A stretch of DNA of 64,000 nucleotides, from positions 82,276 to 146,275 of the forward strand of contig CAMJGE010000005.1 of NCBI GenBank assembly GCA_946405145.1. Reading direction: 5' to 3'. Position numbers and translations under genes: made by a program. This stretch comes from an uncultured Prevotella sp. GTDB lineage: Bacteria; Bacteroidota; Bacteroidia; Bacteroidales; Bacteroidaceae. The notes below the pieces were generated by a model. The model did not search any database. It saw nothing but the letters and a program-made list of their open reading frames with translations, and was not told the origin of the DNA. The first letter of the stretch is position 1. Each line of letters starts with the position of its first letter. Of this stretch, positions 1 to 8,992 are shown piece after piece.

Positions 1-468
1 GGTATCCTTGCCTTGAATCTCGGTGGAGCAGAAAGTGGGCAGTTTACCTGGTTGGGCGACGGTATGATCATCCTGAATGCTATCTGTGGGGCTTGTGCCA
101 ACCTGATGACGCGTGGCTTGAGCCGACGGATCAATGTCTTTGTGGGTACAGGCTACAGTCTCACCATCGGAGGCTTGATGCTCATCATCTTCGGACTGCT
201 CTTTGAGGGTAGGCTGCCTCAGGTGAATATGCTCGGCATGATCTGTCTCTTGTTGCTGATTGCCATCTCTGCCGTTGGATTTGCGCTGTATAACAAACTG
301 CTGAGTTGCAATCCTGTGGGCAAGGTAGCCATCTACAATTCTCTGATTCCCATTGTGGGGGCTGTTACCTCGTGCCTCTGCCTCGGTGAGACCTTCTATG
401 CGAAGTATGCACTCGCCGGAGGTCTTGCGGCACTCGGCATCTATATGATCAATAAGGGTAAGAACTGA
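1..468 (+). CDS. DMT/EamA-family transporter, C-terminal part (5' truncated by window edge)
   Basis: The reading frame is already open at base 1 and ends at the TGA at 466-468, so about 155 C-terminal residues are visible. It contains roughly five hydrophobic segments separated by very short polar turns, for example around GYSLTIGGLMLIIFG and the glycine/alanine-rich last helix ending MINKGKN. That spacing fits the second half of a ten-helix drug/metabolite transporter of the EamA type in the inner membrane. The substrate cannot be told from this half. The TTG at 13 is simply an internal codon. No terminator is obvious in the 12 bases before the convergent neighbour. Confidence 0.75.
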   Translation, partial: GILALNLGGAESGQFTWLGDGMIILNAICGACANLMTRGLSRRINVFVGTGYSLTIGGLMLIIFGLLFEGRLPQVNMLGMICLLLLIAISAVGFALYNKLLSCNPVGKVAIYNSLIPIVGAVTSCLCLGETFYAKYALAGGLAALGIYMINKGKN

Positions 469-480
469 TATTTTACTGTT

Positions 481-1569
481 TTATTTGATAAATCCCTTAG
501 GAAGTGCATTCCGATTAAGGAACAGATAGGTGGTGTTCAGGGCGATATAGTCGCGTGACATATACCAGATACCTTTATATTGACCGGTCTCACCCCATGA
601 GTTCTTTACCATATAATAGGGTTTGCCCTGCTCGTCAACTGCCTTGCCATAGATAAGCATCACATGATCATAGGTGAACTGCCAATTGTCCCACTGCTCC
701 TGGCGCAAGGCCTGTGTGGGTTCAACACCATCAGGCAGCATGGCAAGTCCTGTGCGGGTGAAGTCACCTGACACATCGCCACCCCAGGCTACGGTATAGC
801 CTGCATCCAGCGCTTTGTCGAGAACAGTCATCAGTTGTTCTATAGGTATGTTATAGCTGGGTTTCAGTCGCCATTTGTAGGGTGCCTCGATGACGAACCA
901 CTTGCCAAACGGATGATGTGTGTAACTGGTCAGACTCACATAATCGTCAAGGTTCAGTCCGAGACTCTCAGCAAACGATTTCGGGGTATAGGTCTTGCCG
1001 TCATACGTGAATGTTTCCGGGCAGCGACCTACATATTGCTCGATGACTGCCTGAACGCTATCTTTCCAGTGTGGCAGGGGAGTCTTTGCATCCTTAACCA
1101 CTGCTCGTCTCACCATTTGTTCCAACTCAGGGAAGAATACCTTGAAGTTTGCCAGCGAATCGCCTGTTAGTGAACCAGGTGCAGGCATCGCATCTTCCGG
1201 ACAGATGCCATGATGCCGAATCACCTCGAGCACATCGTCGCATGAGCCGCCTTCAGAAATCTGGCTAAAACCGTGCATTCGTACGTAATGCGTAGCGTTG
1301 TCCATATAATCTTTATTCACTACAAACATCTCGCACAGGTCATAAGTCTTGCCTGTCTGTCGTAGAATCTCACTCTCAAAGTAGCCCAGTGTGGCAAAAT
1401 CCCAACAGGTACCACTACGATATTGGTTTTTCACGCTTGTTATCGGAAGTTCCTTTACTGTTGTGAATGTCTTCTTTACGTCAGAGACTTTTGCGTTTCT
1501 CTGCAAATTCTCTTGGGCCTCTGCTGTGATGGCCAAGAGTAAAGCAGCTGTCAAGATTACTTTTTTCAT
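481..1569 (-). CDS. Secreted C1-family cysteine peptidase (bleomycin hydrolase / PepC-like)
   Basis: The protein has 362 residues from the ATG at 1569 (another ATG lies two codons upstream at 1575). It begins with a Sec signal peptide, MKKVILTAALLLAITAEAQ. The papain-type catalytic elements are visible: Gln49 and Cys55 in NQYRSGTCWDF, His302 in TYDHVML and Asn323 in KNSWGE. The order Q-C-H-N, the length and the spacing fit the C1B (bleomycin hydrolase/aminopeptidase C) group. The signal peptide makes it periplasmic or surface-exposed, unlike cytoplasmic PepC. The frame stays open up to 1689, but the promoter at 1588-1619 excludes that longer start. It is transcribed divergently from the SGNH hydrolase and its substrate is unknown. 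Confidence 0.85.
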   Translation of the reverse strand: MKKVILTAALLLAITAEAQENLQRNAKVSDVKKTFTTVKELPITSVKNQYRSGTCWDFATLGYFESEILRQTGKTYDLCEMFVVNKDYMDNATHYVRMHGFSQISEGGSCDDVLEVIRHHGICPEDAMPAPGSLTGDSLANFKVFFPELEQMVRRAVVKDAKTPLPHWKDSVQAVIEQYVGRCPETFTYDGKTYTPKSFAESLGLNLDDYVSLTSYTHHPFGKWFVIEAPYKWRLKPSYNIPIEQLMTVLDKALDAGYTVAWGGDVSGDFTRTGLAMLPDGVEPTQALRQEQWDNWQFTYDHVMLIYGKAVDEQGKPYYMVKNSWGETGQYKGIWYMSRDYIALNTTYLFLNRNALPKGFIK

Positions 1570-1587
1570 ATTCATCGCTTTTGTTGG

Positions 1588-1619
1588 GCAAAGGTAGATA
1601 TTATTTCTGAAACGGGCAA
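1588..1619 (-). promoter_or_regulatory. Promoter of the C1 peptidase gene
   Basis: Reading the minus strand, a TTG (-33 element) is followed after 20 bp by TACCTTTGC, the Bacteroidota -7 box. The -7 box ends 12-18 bases before the candidate start codons, giving a very short leader. Confidence 0.75.
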
Positions 1620-1636
1620 CATATTTCCGGAAAAAC

Positions 1637-1668
1637 TTGCAAGAACCAAATAAAAACAATACTTTTGC
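1637..1668 (+). promoter_or_regulatory. Promoter of the SGNH hydrolase gene
   Basis: TTG at 1637-1639, then 20 bp, then TACTTTTGC at 1660-1668. The start codon follows at 1699. It is back-to-back with the peptidase promoter. Confidence 0.75.
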
Positions 1669-1698
1669 AGGCAGAACATTTAAAAACAATAGAAGGAA

Positions 1699-2847
1699 AT
1701 GACAACCGACAAAAACAAATGGGTGGCATGCTGGGGGAATGCCACATCAATTACTAACCGTTGTGAAGCTACATTTGCCAAGGATCTCACGCTGCGCTAT
1801 CCCATCAGGATGTGTTTCAGCGGCACGATGCTTCGTTTCCGTTTCTCTAACCTGACTGGTACTGAACCCGTAGAACTTACGAAAGTGTTTGTTGGGCATA
1901 CCCCAATCACTTTTGGCGGGAAGACCAGTGTGAGTCTGATGCCTGGCTCTGAAACAGAGAGTGATGCTATCAGCTATGACGTACATCGCGGCGATACTAT
2001 CGCGGTGAGTATCTATCTGGCCGGATTCACTCAGATGAACAGTGGTACACTTGTTACCGGTCCGCTCTCTAAGGGGTTCTATGCCTATGGCGACTATGCA
2101 GAAGCCGATGAACTGCCGCTTGACCTGACGCGACATACCAACTGGTTCTACTTCCTGAACACCATTGATGTACTGACATCAGCTGAGAATCGTGCTATCG
2201 TGTGCTATGGTGACTCCATTACGGCTCAGTCATGGCCTGACTATATGGCACAGATGGCTCTTGGCTCCAATGTGGCTATCATACGTCGTGCCGTCAGTGG
2301 CACACGCATACTGCGTCAGTATGACTGCATCACCTATCAGGCATACGGCTTGAAGGGTGCTACGCGCTTTCCCATTGAGATGAATGTGGCTGGTGCTACA
2401 GATGTCATCATCCAGCACGGTATTAATGATATCATCCATCCAGTAGGCGCTGATGTCAATCCCTTCCGCCCTTGGAGTGATCTGCCAACAGTAGAGGAGA
2501 TGGAGCAGGGGGTGGAAAATATCTATGTAAAACCGGCTAAGGAGATGGGACTGAAGGTATGGAGCGGTACGCTGCTGCCCATCTTCGGTTGGCGCACCTA
2601 TAATGAAAAGCGTGATGAGATGCGACAGCAGTTCAATGAGTGGTTACGCACATCGCCTATCTTCGACGGGTGTATCGATTTTGATGCTGCCGTTCGTAGC
2701 ACTACCAATCCCAAAGCCTTTGCAGAGGGTTTTGACAGTGGTGATCATCTGCATCCAAGTGAACGTGCCTACGAGGCTATGGCGCAGGCAGCTGTTCATA
2801 AGCTGATACGCCATATGCCTCGATATGATCACGAAGAGTTTTATTAA
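1699..2847 (+). CDS. SGNH/GDSL-family hydrolase with N-terminal beta-rich domain
   Basis: The protein has 382 residues. A likely beta-sandwich region occupies residues 1-160. The SGNH fold follows with block I GDSIT (nucleophile Ser173), a Gly-containing block near GTRIL, block III GIND (Gly241/Asn243) and block V DHLHP (Asp349/His352). The catalytic Ser-Asp-His set is therefore complete. Such enzymes usually remove acetyl or other acyl groups from carbohydrates, and the N-terminal domain is common in Bacteroidota esterases of this type. There is no clear signal peptide, so a cytoplasmic location is possible. The stop codon overlaps that of the convergent GH13 gene by four bases. Confidence 0.82.
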   Translation: MTTDKNKWVACWGNATSITNRCEATFAKDLTLRYPIRMCFSGTMLRFRFSNLTGTEPVELTKVFVGHTPITFGGKTSVSLMPGSETESDAISYDVHRGDTIAVSIYLAGFTQMNSGTLVTGPLSKGFYAYGDYAEADELPLDLTRHTNWFYFLNTIDVLTSAENRAIVCYGDSITAQSWPDYMAQMALGSNVAIIRRAVSGTRILRQYDCITYQAYGLKGATRFPIEMNVAGATDVIIQHGINDIIHPVGADVNPFRPWSDLPTVEEMEQGVENIYVKPAKEMGLKVWSGTLLPIFGWRTYNEKRDEMRQQFNEWLRTSPIFDGCIDFDAAVRSTTNPKAFAEGFDSGDHLHPSERAYEAMAQAAVHKLIRHMPRYDHEEFY

Positions 2848-4592
2848 TTGAGTTTTACAATAGCATAAGATGTGGCAGGCATATGAATCGTCATATTGCC
2901 TGTCTTTTTGTTGTGGGTGATACTGAAGCGGTCGCCTGCTAACAACTTGGTTTTGTTGAACTTAACGTTGATGTTGAAAGTGGCATCAGAAGCCTTTGCC
3001 CTTGGATTCAGCATCACCAGCACTACATCTTTACCTGCTGCACGAGCATAGACAAAGGGGTAGGGATCGGCGGCATCCTCACCAGGATAGATGGGCACAA
3101 ACTCCGCATAGTTGGCGAGTGCCGGCTCACTGTGGCGTAAAGCGATGAGTTGACGAGTCTTATTAAGCAGTGAGTTGGGGTTCTTCTCCTGTGCTGCTAC
3201 ATTGGGGGCGTCGGGAGCAGGATCGACAGGCAGATACAAGTTGGCAGCATCGCCAGAAGAGAAACCTAAGTTCTTGTCTGAGCTCCATTGCATCGGGGTA
3301 CGTGCACCATTACGTGGCTGATAGGCACCCTCTACCTGTGGCCAGTCTTTGGGTAACTGTCGCATGCCGATCTCGTTGCCATAATAAAGGAAAGGTACAC
3401 CTGGCATCGTGAAGCCAAAGGCATAGATAATCTCCAGCTCCTTATCAGTACGCTTATTACCCAGACGGGCATTGTCGTGATTACCCAGCGGCAGACTGAT
3501 ATAGCCCTTACCTGCGGTCTTCTCATACTGATCCATATAACTCTTCAGGAAATCTGCTACAGAACCTTTTCCTTCTGCATCAAAGTAACTGTGTCCCTCG
3601 CTGACACCATTGAGGATACGCCAACTCTCCTTTTGGAACAGGTCGTTGTAGCCCTTGAACCAGTGGAAGAAATCTACGTGGAAGCAGTTGTCGAGGGCAT
3701 CGGCAGGATATGACCATTCCGCTACCATGAATCCACGTGGGTATTCCTTTTCAAGCAGCTGACGGATCTCACGCCAGAAGAGTTTCGTCTCGTTCTCATT
3801 GGTATTATAGAACTGCTCATTGCCTCTCACACGACGTGTCTTAACCAATGCACCAGCCATGTCTGCACGGAAGCCGTCGGCACCCATATCCATCCAGAAA
3901 CGGAGTACGTTCTTCAGGTCCTCACGCATCGCCAGTACATCGGGATGGTTGGTGGGCAACTGCCACTTCTGATTCGGGTCGGGATTAGCGAAGCCGAAGT
4001 TCAGAGCAGGCTGGCACCAGTAGAAGTTACGCATAAACTGACCGTTACGCTGTCCGTAGCCCTTTACAAACTGACCTGCAAACTCGAATGGGGGATCCAC
4101 CCAGTTCGTCTCCGTCCAGATATAATAGTTGGAGTATTTGTTCTTTTCTTGCTTCTGGGAAGCTACAAACCATGGGTGATCGATGGCTGTATAGCTGATG
4201 ACATAGTCGAAGATGACATGCATGCCTCGTTTGTGAGCTTCCTCGAAGAGCTGCTTGGCATCATCGTTAGTACCATAGCGCGGTGCAATCTTGTAATAGT
4301 CGCGGATGTCGTAGCCAGCATCGTAGAAAGGCGAATCGAAGAAGGGGTTGAACCAGATGGCATCCACACCGAGGCTCTTCACATAGTCGAGCTTACTGAT
4401 GATTCCCTGAATGTCGCCAATGCCGTCGCCGTCAGAGTCGCAGAAAGTCTGCGGATAGATTTGATAGAATACCGCATTCTTTGCCCAATCAGGCATCTTG
4501 GGTATTTCATACTTACCTGTGATGGTCTGTGCCGAAGCAAGCATCATCATCATGCTTAACACGAATAGTGATAATTTTCGTTTTGTGTTCAT
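2844..4592 (-). CDS. Secreted GH13 alpha-glucan-active enzyme with altered conserved region I
   Basis: The start at 4592 gives 582 residues opening with a signal peptide (MNTKRKLSLFVLSMMMMLASAQ). An (alpha/beta)8 barrel begins at about residue 35. Catalytic residues of family GH13 are present: nucleophile Asp244 (GFRAD), acid/base Glu292 (VAEWS) and Asp373 (GNHDN). Region I normally reads DxxxNH, but here it is DYVISY at 129-134, so the conserved Asn-His pair is replaced by Ser-Tyr. The general resemblance is to oligo-1,6-glucosidase/alpha-glucosidase or trehalose-synthase-like members, and the exact substrate is uncertain. It is divergent from a membrane regulator at 4755, which probably controls it. 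Periplasmic glucan or oligosaccharide processing is inferred. Confidence 0.85.
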   Translation of the reverse strand: MNTKRKLSLFVLSMMMMLASAQTITGKYEIPKMPDWAKNAVFYQIYPQTFCDSDGDGIGDIQGIISKLDYVKSLGVDAIWFNPFFDSPFYDAGYDIRDYYKIAPRYGTNDDAKQLFEEAHKRGMHVIFDYVISYTAIDHPWFVASQKQEKNKYSNYYIWTETNWVDPPFEFAGQFVKGYGQRNGQFMRNFYWCQPALNFGFANPDPNQKWQLPTNHPDVLAMREDLKNVLRFWMDMGADGFRADMAGALVKTRRVRGNEQFYNTNENETKLFWREIRQLLEKEYPRGFMVAEWSYPADALDNCFHVDFFHWFKGYNDLFQKESWRILNGVSEGHSYFDAEGKGSVADFLKSYMDQYEKTAGKGYISLPLGNHDNARLGNKRTDKELEIIYAFGFTMPGVPFLYYGNEIGMRQLPKDWPQVEGAYQPRNGARTPMQWSSDKNLGFSSGDAANLYLPVDPAPDAPNVAAQEKNPNSLLNKTRQLIALRHSEPALANYAEFVPIYPGEDAADPYPFVYARAAGKDVVLVMLNPRAKASDATFNINVKFNKTKLLAGDRFSITHNKKTGNMTIHMPATSYAIVKLN

Positions 4593-4632
4593 AAGTAAAA
4601 ATGGTTTTGGAGTAATAAGTAAAGTTCTGGAT

Positions 4633-4664
4633 GCAAAGGTAAATAAAAATGCAGAATATACCAA
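4633..4664 (-). promoter_or_regulatory. Promoter of the GH13 gene
   Basis: On the minus strand TTG (4662-4664), 20 bp, TACCTTTGC (4633-4641). It lies 41 bases upstream of the ATG at 4592. Confidence 0.75.
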
Positions 4665-4702
4665 GAATAATCGGTTATTTTGCCAGTTTTTTTGCATTTT
4701 TC

Positions 4703-4733
4703 TTGTATATGTTCAAAAATAGTAGTATTTTTG
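4703..4733 (+). promoter_or_regulatory. Promoter of the SusR-like regulator gene
   Basis: TTG at 4703-4705, 20 bp spacer, TATTTTTG at 4726-4733, with the ATG at 4755. The divergent region between this and the GH13 promoter is only about 40 bp, so one operator could serve both. Confidence 0.65.
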
Positions 4734-4754
4734 TGGCTGATTAGAAAATAGGAG

Positions 4755-7283
4755 ATGCGTAGAAAGCTATATCTGATACTTTGTTTGATGCAGTTGCTGT
4801 CGCTTCGGGCAATGGCAGACCGCTCTGAGAGATTGTTTGAATACTTTAATGCTTCAGACGGTCTGGCAGATAACAGTGCTCAGGTCATCAAGTGTACGAG
4901 GACGGGGCGAATGGTGACGGCAACAATGGGACAGATCAATTTCTTCGATGGGCAGAAGTTCACTTACATAGATCCTACAGAAGAGAACGTCTATCCGTTA
5001 GAGTACTATCAAGGCAATTATCATCTGTATTTCGATAAATGCCACCATCTGTGGCTGAAAAACAAACAGTCGGTGACCTGTGTGAACCTGACAACTGAGA
5101 AATTCGTGAACTCTGTCACAGACGAGTTCCTGAAATTCGGATTCAGCAAAACCGTTAATGATCTGTTTGTAAGTGATGATGGGATCGTATGGCTGTTGAA
5201 TGGCTACGACCTCTTCTCTTGTGCTTCCCAAAAGACCTATCGCATCTTTGCCGGCAAGAGTCTTCAGGATGTGGAAACCTATCGTGACAAATCACTGCTG
5301 CTGTTCTATGACGATGGTTCTGTAGAGGGAAAAGACCTTCAGACCACTAAGACACAGTTCCGTTTACCGGCTTATGATGACAGTAAAAAGGATCTTTATA
5401 GGCATTTCTCAGTGATGATTAAGGATGGCAACAATATCTATCAGATCCGAAATGGTGAGAAGGCTTCTATCCTGTTGCGCTTTGAGATGAGCAAACGGCA
5501 ATGGACCACCCTGCATGAGTGCGAGTTCCATATGAACAATCTCATCAGGAAAGACTCACTCCTCTATATCTCTACACAGTACGGTTATTTGACCTATAAC
5601 CTCACGACAGGCTCGATACGAAATTTTGACGAGCTGGTGTTGATGAACGGACAGGTGCTGAAGACGGATATCAACGTGATAGCTTTTGACAAGCAAGGTG
5701 GCATGTGGGCTGGTACAGAGCGTAGAGGACTGCTCTATTCCCGTCCCTTCAATGCGCCTTTCAAGTCGTATAGCTTAGACGATCCTTATGCTCATGAGCT
5801 TTTTCAGAAGATGGAACAATACCGTACTTCAGTGACTACTTACAGGGATCGTCTTGTGAATTGCGCTTTTCGTGATTCACGTGGATGGACCTGGGTAGGA
5901 ACGGGACAGGGCTTGCAGCTTTATCGCAATGAATCAGACAAGCTGCCCCAGATGATTACCCGTCAGGAAGGTCTGCTGAATAATGTGGTTCACTCTATCA
6001 CTGAGGATCTTGAACACCAGATATGGGTAGGTACCAGCTATGGCATCTCGTGTGTTATCATTAAGGATAATAATATTGATTACGTGACCAGCTACAGTGA
6101 TTACGACAGGGTGCCTAATGAGAACTTTGCCAATAATGCTGCAGCCTGTTTGCCTGATGGTACGGTGGTGATGCAGTCGCTGGATCATATGGTGACGTTC
6201 GATCCTCACCAGATGAATACCATCAATGGGAAAATGCACTTTGACATTTATCCCAAGTTGATCCAGTTCTTTGTTAATGGTAATGAAGTGAAGGCTGGCG
6301 ATAAGGTTGACGGGCAGGTGATTCTTGACAAAGCCGTTTCGCGTGTACAAGAGATTGACCTGAACTATGATCAGAACTCCCTGACTCTGGTCTTCACGGC
6401 TTTGAACTATTTCCGCCCGAATCATACTTACTATCGTGTGCGTGTTATCGGTTTGGATGGTGAATGGCATATCTATTCCAGTCATGAAATCAACTCTATA
6501 GTCGATAAAAGTGGTCGTCTGCTTCTGCAGCTGATGGCTCTGCAACCCGGTTCCTATCAGATTGAGATCCAGGCTTCCATGAATCCCAACAAGTGGGAGA
6601 CGGAGCCTTATCAATGGACCATCAATATCAATGAGCCCTGGTGGCGTTCTACTGGTGTGTATTGGCTTCTGGCATTGGTTATGATGCTTCTTGTGGGTAT
6701 CAATGCGTATTACTATCTGCGTAATGATCGTATGTTTACCTTGCGTGACACTCAGGAGCGCCCGTTGCTTAAGAATATCCGTCGTTTCGCAGAACGCTGC
6801 TCAGCCCGTAGCACAGAACTGTTGGAGCCTTCGTTTGATGAGATTCACGGACGTTTTGATGAAAACCAGATGATGGGTCTGACACCTGAGTTTATCGATA
6901 TGATGATCAAACTGATGCCTTATGTGTTGTCGAAGCCTGAAGCCTCGCTGACGATGCGTGAGCTGGGAAAGGAGTCGGGCTTAGAGATACAGGAGTTCTA
7001 TCATCTGATTACAACGAATATCTATAAGAGTCCGCGATCGATGGCACTTTCTCTGATGATGGAGAGAGGTATTGAATTGTTGCGTACGACGGATATGGGT
7101 ATCGAAGAGATTGCTTCTGAGTTAGGCTTTGTATCGCCCAACTACTTTGTGGCAGCTTTCTACCAGAAGATGAAAAAAACACCTGCGGAGTATCGTAAGC
7201 GCCATACGATCAAAGCGCCTGTCAAGAGTAATAAGAAGCCCAAGCAGAAAAAGTCGGATTCACGTTTTGAATTTAACGCATGA
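4755..7283 (+). CDS. Membrane-spanning propeller sensor with cytoplasmic AraC-type DNA-binding domain (SusR-like)
   Basis: The protein has 842 residues. A signal sequence (MRRKLYLILCLMQLLSLRAMA) precedes a periplasmic region of about 600 residues rich in repeats of the two-component-propeller kind (for example GWTWVGTGQGLQLYR and QIWVGTSYGISC) and a Y_Y_Y-type beta domain before residue 620. One transmembrane helix follows at about 622-645 (WLLALVMMLLVGINAYYYL). The C-terminus, at about 725-815, is an AraC helix-turn-helix (IEEIASELGFVSPNYFVAAFYQKMKKTPAEYR, split here as read across the domain). No histidine kinase or receiver domain is present, unlike full hybrid two-component systems. SusR of Bacteroides is the known precedent. 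A role in sensing an oligosaccharide and controlling the divergent GH13 gene is inferred. Confidence 0.85.
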   Translation: MRRKLYLILCLMQLLSLRAMADRSERLFEYFNASDGLADNSAQVIKCTRTGRMVTATMGQINFFDGQKFTYIDPTEENVYPLEYYQGNYHLYFDKCHHLWLKNKQSVTCVNLTTEKFVNSVTDEFLKFGFSKTVNDLFVSDDGIVWLLNGYDLFSCASQKTYRIFAGKSLQDVETYRDKSLLLFYDDGSVEGKDLQTTKTQFRLPAYDDSKKDLYRHFSVMIKDGNNIYQIRNGEKASILLRFEMSKRQWTTLHECEFHMNNLIRKDSLLYISTQYGYLTYNLTTGSIRNFDELVLMNGQVLKTDINVIAFDKQGGMWAGTERRGLLYSRPFNAPFKSYSLDDPYAHELFQKMEQYRTSVTTYRDRLVNCAFRDSRGWTWVGTGQGLQLYRNESDKLPQMITRQEGLLNNVVHSITEDLEHQIWVGTSYGISCVIIKDNNIDYVTSYSDYDRVPNENFANNAAACLPDGTVVMQSLDHMVTFDPHQMNTINGKMHFDIYPKLIQFFVNGNEVKAGDKVDGQVILDKAVSRVQEIDLNYDQNSLTLVFTALNYFRPNHTYYRVRVIGLDGEWHIYSSHEINSIVDKSGRLLLQLMALQPGSYQIEIQASMNPNKWETEPYQWTININEPWWRSTGVYWLLALVMMLLVGINAYYYLRNDRMFTLRDTQERPLLKNIRRFAERCSARSTELLEPSFDEIHGRFDENQMMGLTPEFIDMMIKLMPYVLSKPEASLTMRELGKESGLEIQEFYHLITTNIYKSPRSMALSLMMERGIELLRTTDMGIEEIASELGFVSPNYFVAAFYQKMKKTPAEYRKRHTIKAPVKSNKKPKQKKSDSRFEFNA

Positions 7284-8502
7284 TGATCTGACTATAGGCT
7301 GTCAGTCTCCATGTGCGTTCTCCCGTACCTTTATAATATACCAGTATCTGGTAGCGGTTCTCAGTCTCATAGAAATTGCCTTCTGAGGGTAGGGGATGTG
7401 TGCTGCCATCGTCTTTCACCCAGAGATACTGATAGGAGTAGTAACCTAGTTTCTGTAGGATGCTGGCGGTATAGAGCCTTTGCGATTCATCATAGTTCAT
7501 CAGATAGGTGTCAGGGTGCTCTGTAGCCCAGTGGCCGTCGATCACGATATGTCCTTCTGAAAGCTGAGGGGTTTTCAGACGATAGTTCACCCACACATAA
7601 TCGCTGATGATATCGTTCTCACGGTTATCGCTGTTGCGGATGTAGAAAGCGCCATTGGCATCCTCGTCGTAAAGATAGTTCATACGAGGCTCGCTGATAT
7701 AGGGTTGCGCCTGATAGTTCTTGCCGTCCCAGCTCACATGTTCGATTCCGAGTGTAGGATGACTGGGGTCGAGTATTTCAAACTTCCGGTATTCGTTGCC
7801 GCCATCGAAGATCAGCTCCTTCTTGTGCTGCCATTCCAGACCGTTCTGACTGATATAGCTTGGACGTACGTTTCTGCACCAGGTGTCTTCACGTGCGTTC
7901 TGCATCACCACTGTCTGAATCTGGTTTTGCGGATCTGTCACGATCTGATTGCCGTATTTCACACCGAAACTCACTTGCTGGTGACTCAGGTTCGTATCGA
8001 TGTCGGTATTCGAGGATACATTCACAGAGAGTGTCATCGACTGCTCTGTCACCATAAACTCTACGGTGGCGATATCTTCATCATGGCCATCTTCGGTAAT
8101 GTGCAAACGATAGTTACCGCTCAGTTTCAGTCGGCATCTGTCGTTGGGAATCTGTAGTTTGTAATGGGTATAGGGTACGGTAGTGTTGATACTGCGCTCA
8201 TAGTCGTCAATCACGTTGTGGTTGAATCCTTCCAGCCAGTCACTCTCGAAGAGTTCTTCCGAAGTGGTCCAGTCTGCCTCACAGCGCTCCAGACGGTATA
8301 TATAGCGGTGATAGTCGTGGGATAGTTCGTCGAACCCGATATTCAGCACGTCATTCCCCTTGAGTCGCATCACCGTAGGTGATAGCCAGTCTTGGTTCAC
8401 TACAGCCTGCAGTGATTTTACCTCAGGTATGTAAGTCCTGTTCTCTGCTGCGCCAGTGGTTGCCATCAGCAGTGCGATGAGACAAAGAGATAGGTGCTTC
8501 AT
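7273..8502 (-). CDS. DUF5103 domain-containing secreted protein
   Basis: The protein has 409 residues with an N-terminal signal peptide (MKHLSLCLIALLMATTGAAE). The rest is beta-rich and soluble in character. The pattern near residues 40-90 (VLNIGFDELSHDYHRYIYRL then CEADW) and the length fit the DUF5103 family, which is widespread in Bacteroidota and has no established function. It is the last gene of a minus operon, 12 bases after rlmH. Its 3' end overlaps the convergent regulator gene by 11 bases, so no separate terminator is visible. Confidence 0.75.
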   Translation of the reverse strand: MKHLSLCLIALLMATTGAAENRTYIPEVKSLQAVVNQDWLSPTVMRLKGNDVLNIGFDELSHDYHRYIYRLERCEADWTTSEELFESDWLEGFNHNVIDDYERSINTTVPYTHYKLQIPNDRCRLKLSGNYRLHITEDGHDEDIATVEFMVTEQSMTLSVNVSSNTDIDTNLSHQQVSFGVKYGNQIVTDPQNQIQTVVMQNAREDTWCRNVRPSYISQNGLEWQHKKELIFDGGNEYRKFEILDPSHPTLGIEHVSWDGKNYQAQPYISEPRMNYLYDEDANGAFYIRNSDNRENDIISDYVWVNYRLKTPQLSEGHIVIDGHWATEHPDTYLMNYDESQRLYTASILQKLGYYSYQYLWVKDDGSTHPLPSEGNFYETENRYQILVYYKGTGERTWRLTAYSQIIMR

Positions 8503-8514
8503 GCTTCTGTTGAT

Positions 8515-8985
8515 TTATTCGTGGTGATAAGGTTCTCCCTTAATAATGGTACAGGCCCGATACACCTGTTCTGTGAACACCAGTCTGATCATCTGGTGCG
8601 AGAAGGTCATCTTCGAGAGCGACAGCTGTTCGTTGGCACGGGCATAGACCGCTGGTGAGAATCCATAAGGTCCGCCAATGACGAAGATCAATCTCCGGGC
8701 GGTGTTACGTTTCTGTTCCAGCCAGCGGGCAAACTCGATGCTTCGCAGTTCCCTTCCGTGTTCATCCAGCAGCACCAGTGTATCTGAAGGCTGGATCTGT
8801 TTCAGAATCAGTTCTCCTTCAGCAGTCTTCTGCTGTTCTTCTGAAAGACTCTTCGTGTTTTTAAGTTCGGGGATAGTTACGAGTTCGAAAGGCATGTAGT
8901 GCCCGATACGCTCCACATAGTCGTTGATACCGGCTTGGAAGTGCTTGTCTGTGGTCTTGCCAACAAGTATCAGCAGTGTCTTCAT
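8515..8985 (-). CDS. rlmH: 23S rRNA (pseudouridine1915-N3)-methyltransferase
   Basis: The protein has 156 residues, the normal size for RlmH. It is a SPOUT-class enzyme that methylates pseudouridine 1915 in helix 69 of 23S rRNA with S-adenosylmethionine. Family features visible are LDEHGRELRS, the glycine-rich SAM-binding knot motif FVIGGPYGFS, the segment SLSKMTFSHQMIRLVFTEQ and the C-terminal EPYHHE. It lies between the GH25 muramidase (7-base gap) and the DUF5103 gene (12-base gap) on the same strand, so it is probably co-transcribed with both. Nothing unusual is seen. Confidence 0.95.
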   Translation of the reverse strand: MKTLLILVGKTTDKHFQAGINDYVERIGHYMPFELVTIPELKNTKSLSEEQQKTAEGELILKQIQPSDTLVLLDEHGRELRSIEFARWLEQKRNTARRLIFVIGGPYGFSPAVYARANEQLSLSKMTFSHQMIRLVFTEQVYRACTIIKGEPYHHE

Positions 8986-8992
8986 ACCTTAT

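Noticed and set aside
6691..6873. Small alternative-frame ORF within the regulator gene
   Set aside because: It lies wholly inside the membrane-helix region of a well-supported gene and has no own promoter or similarity.
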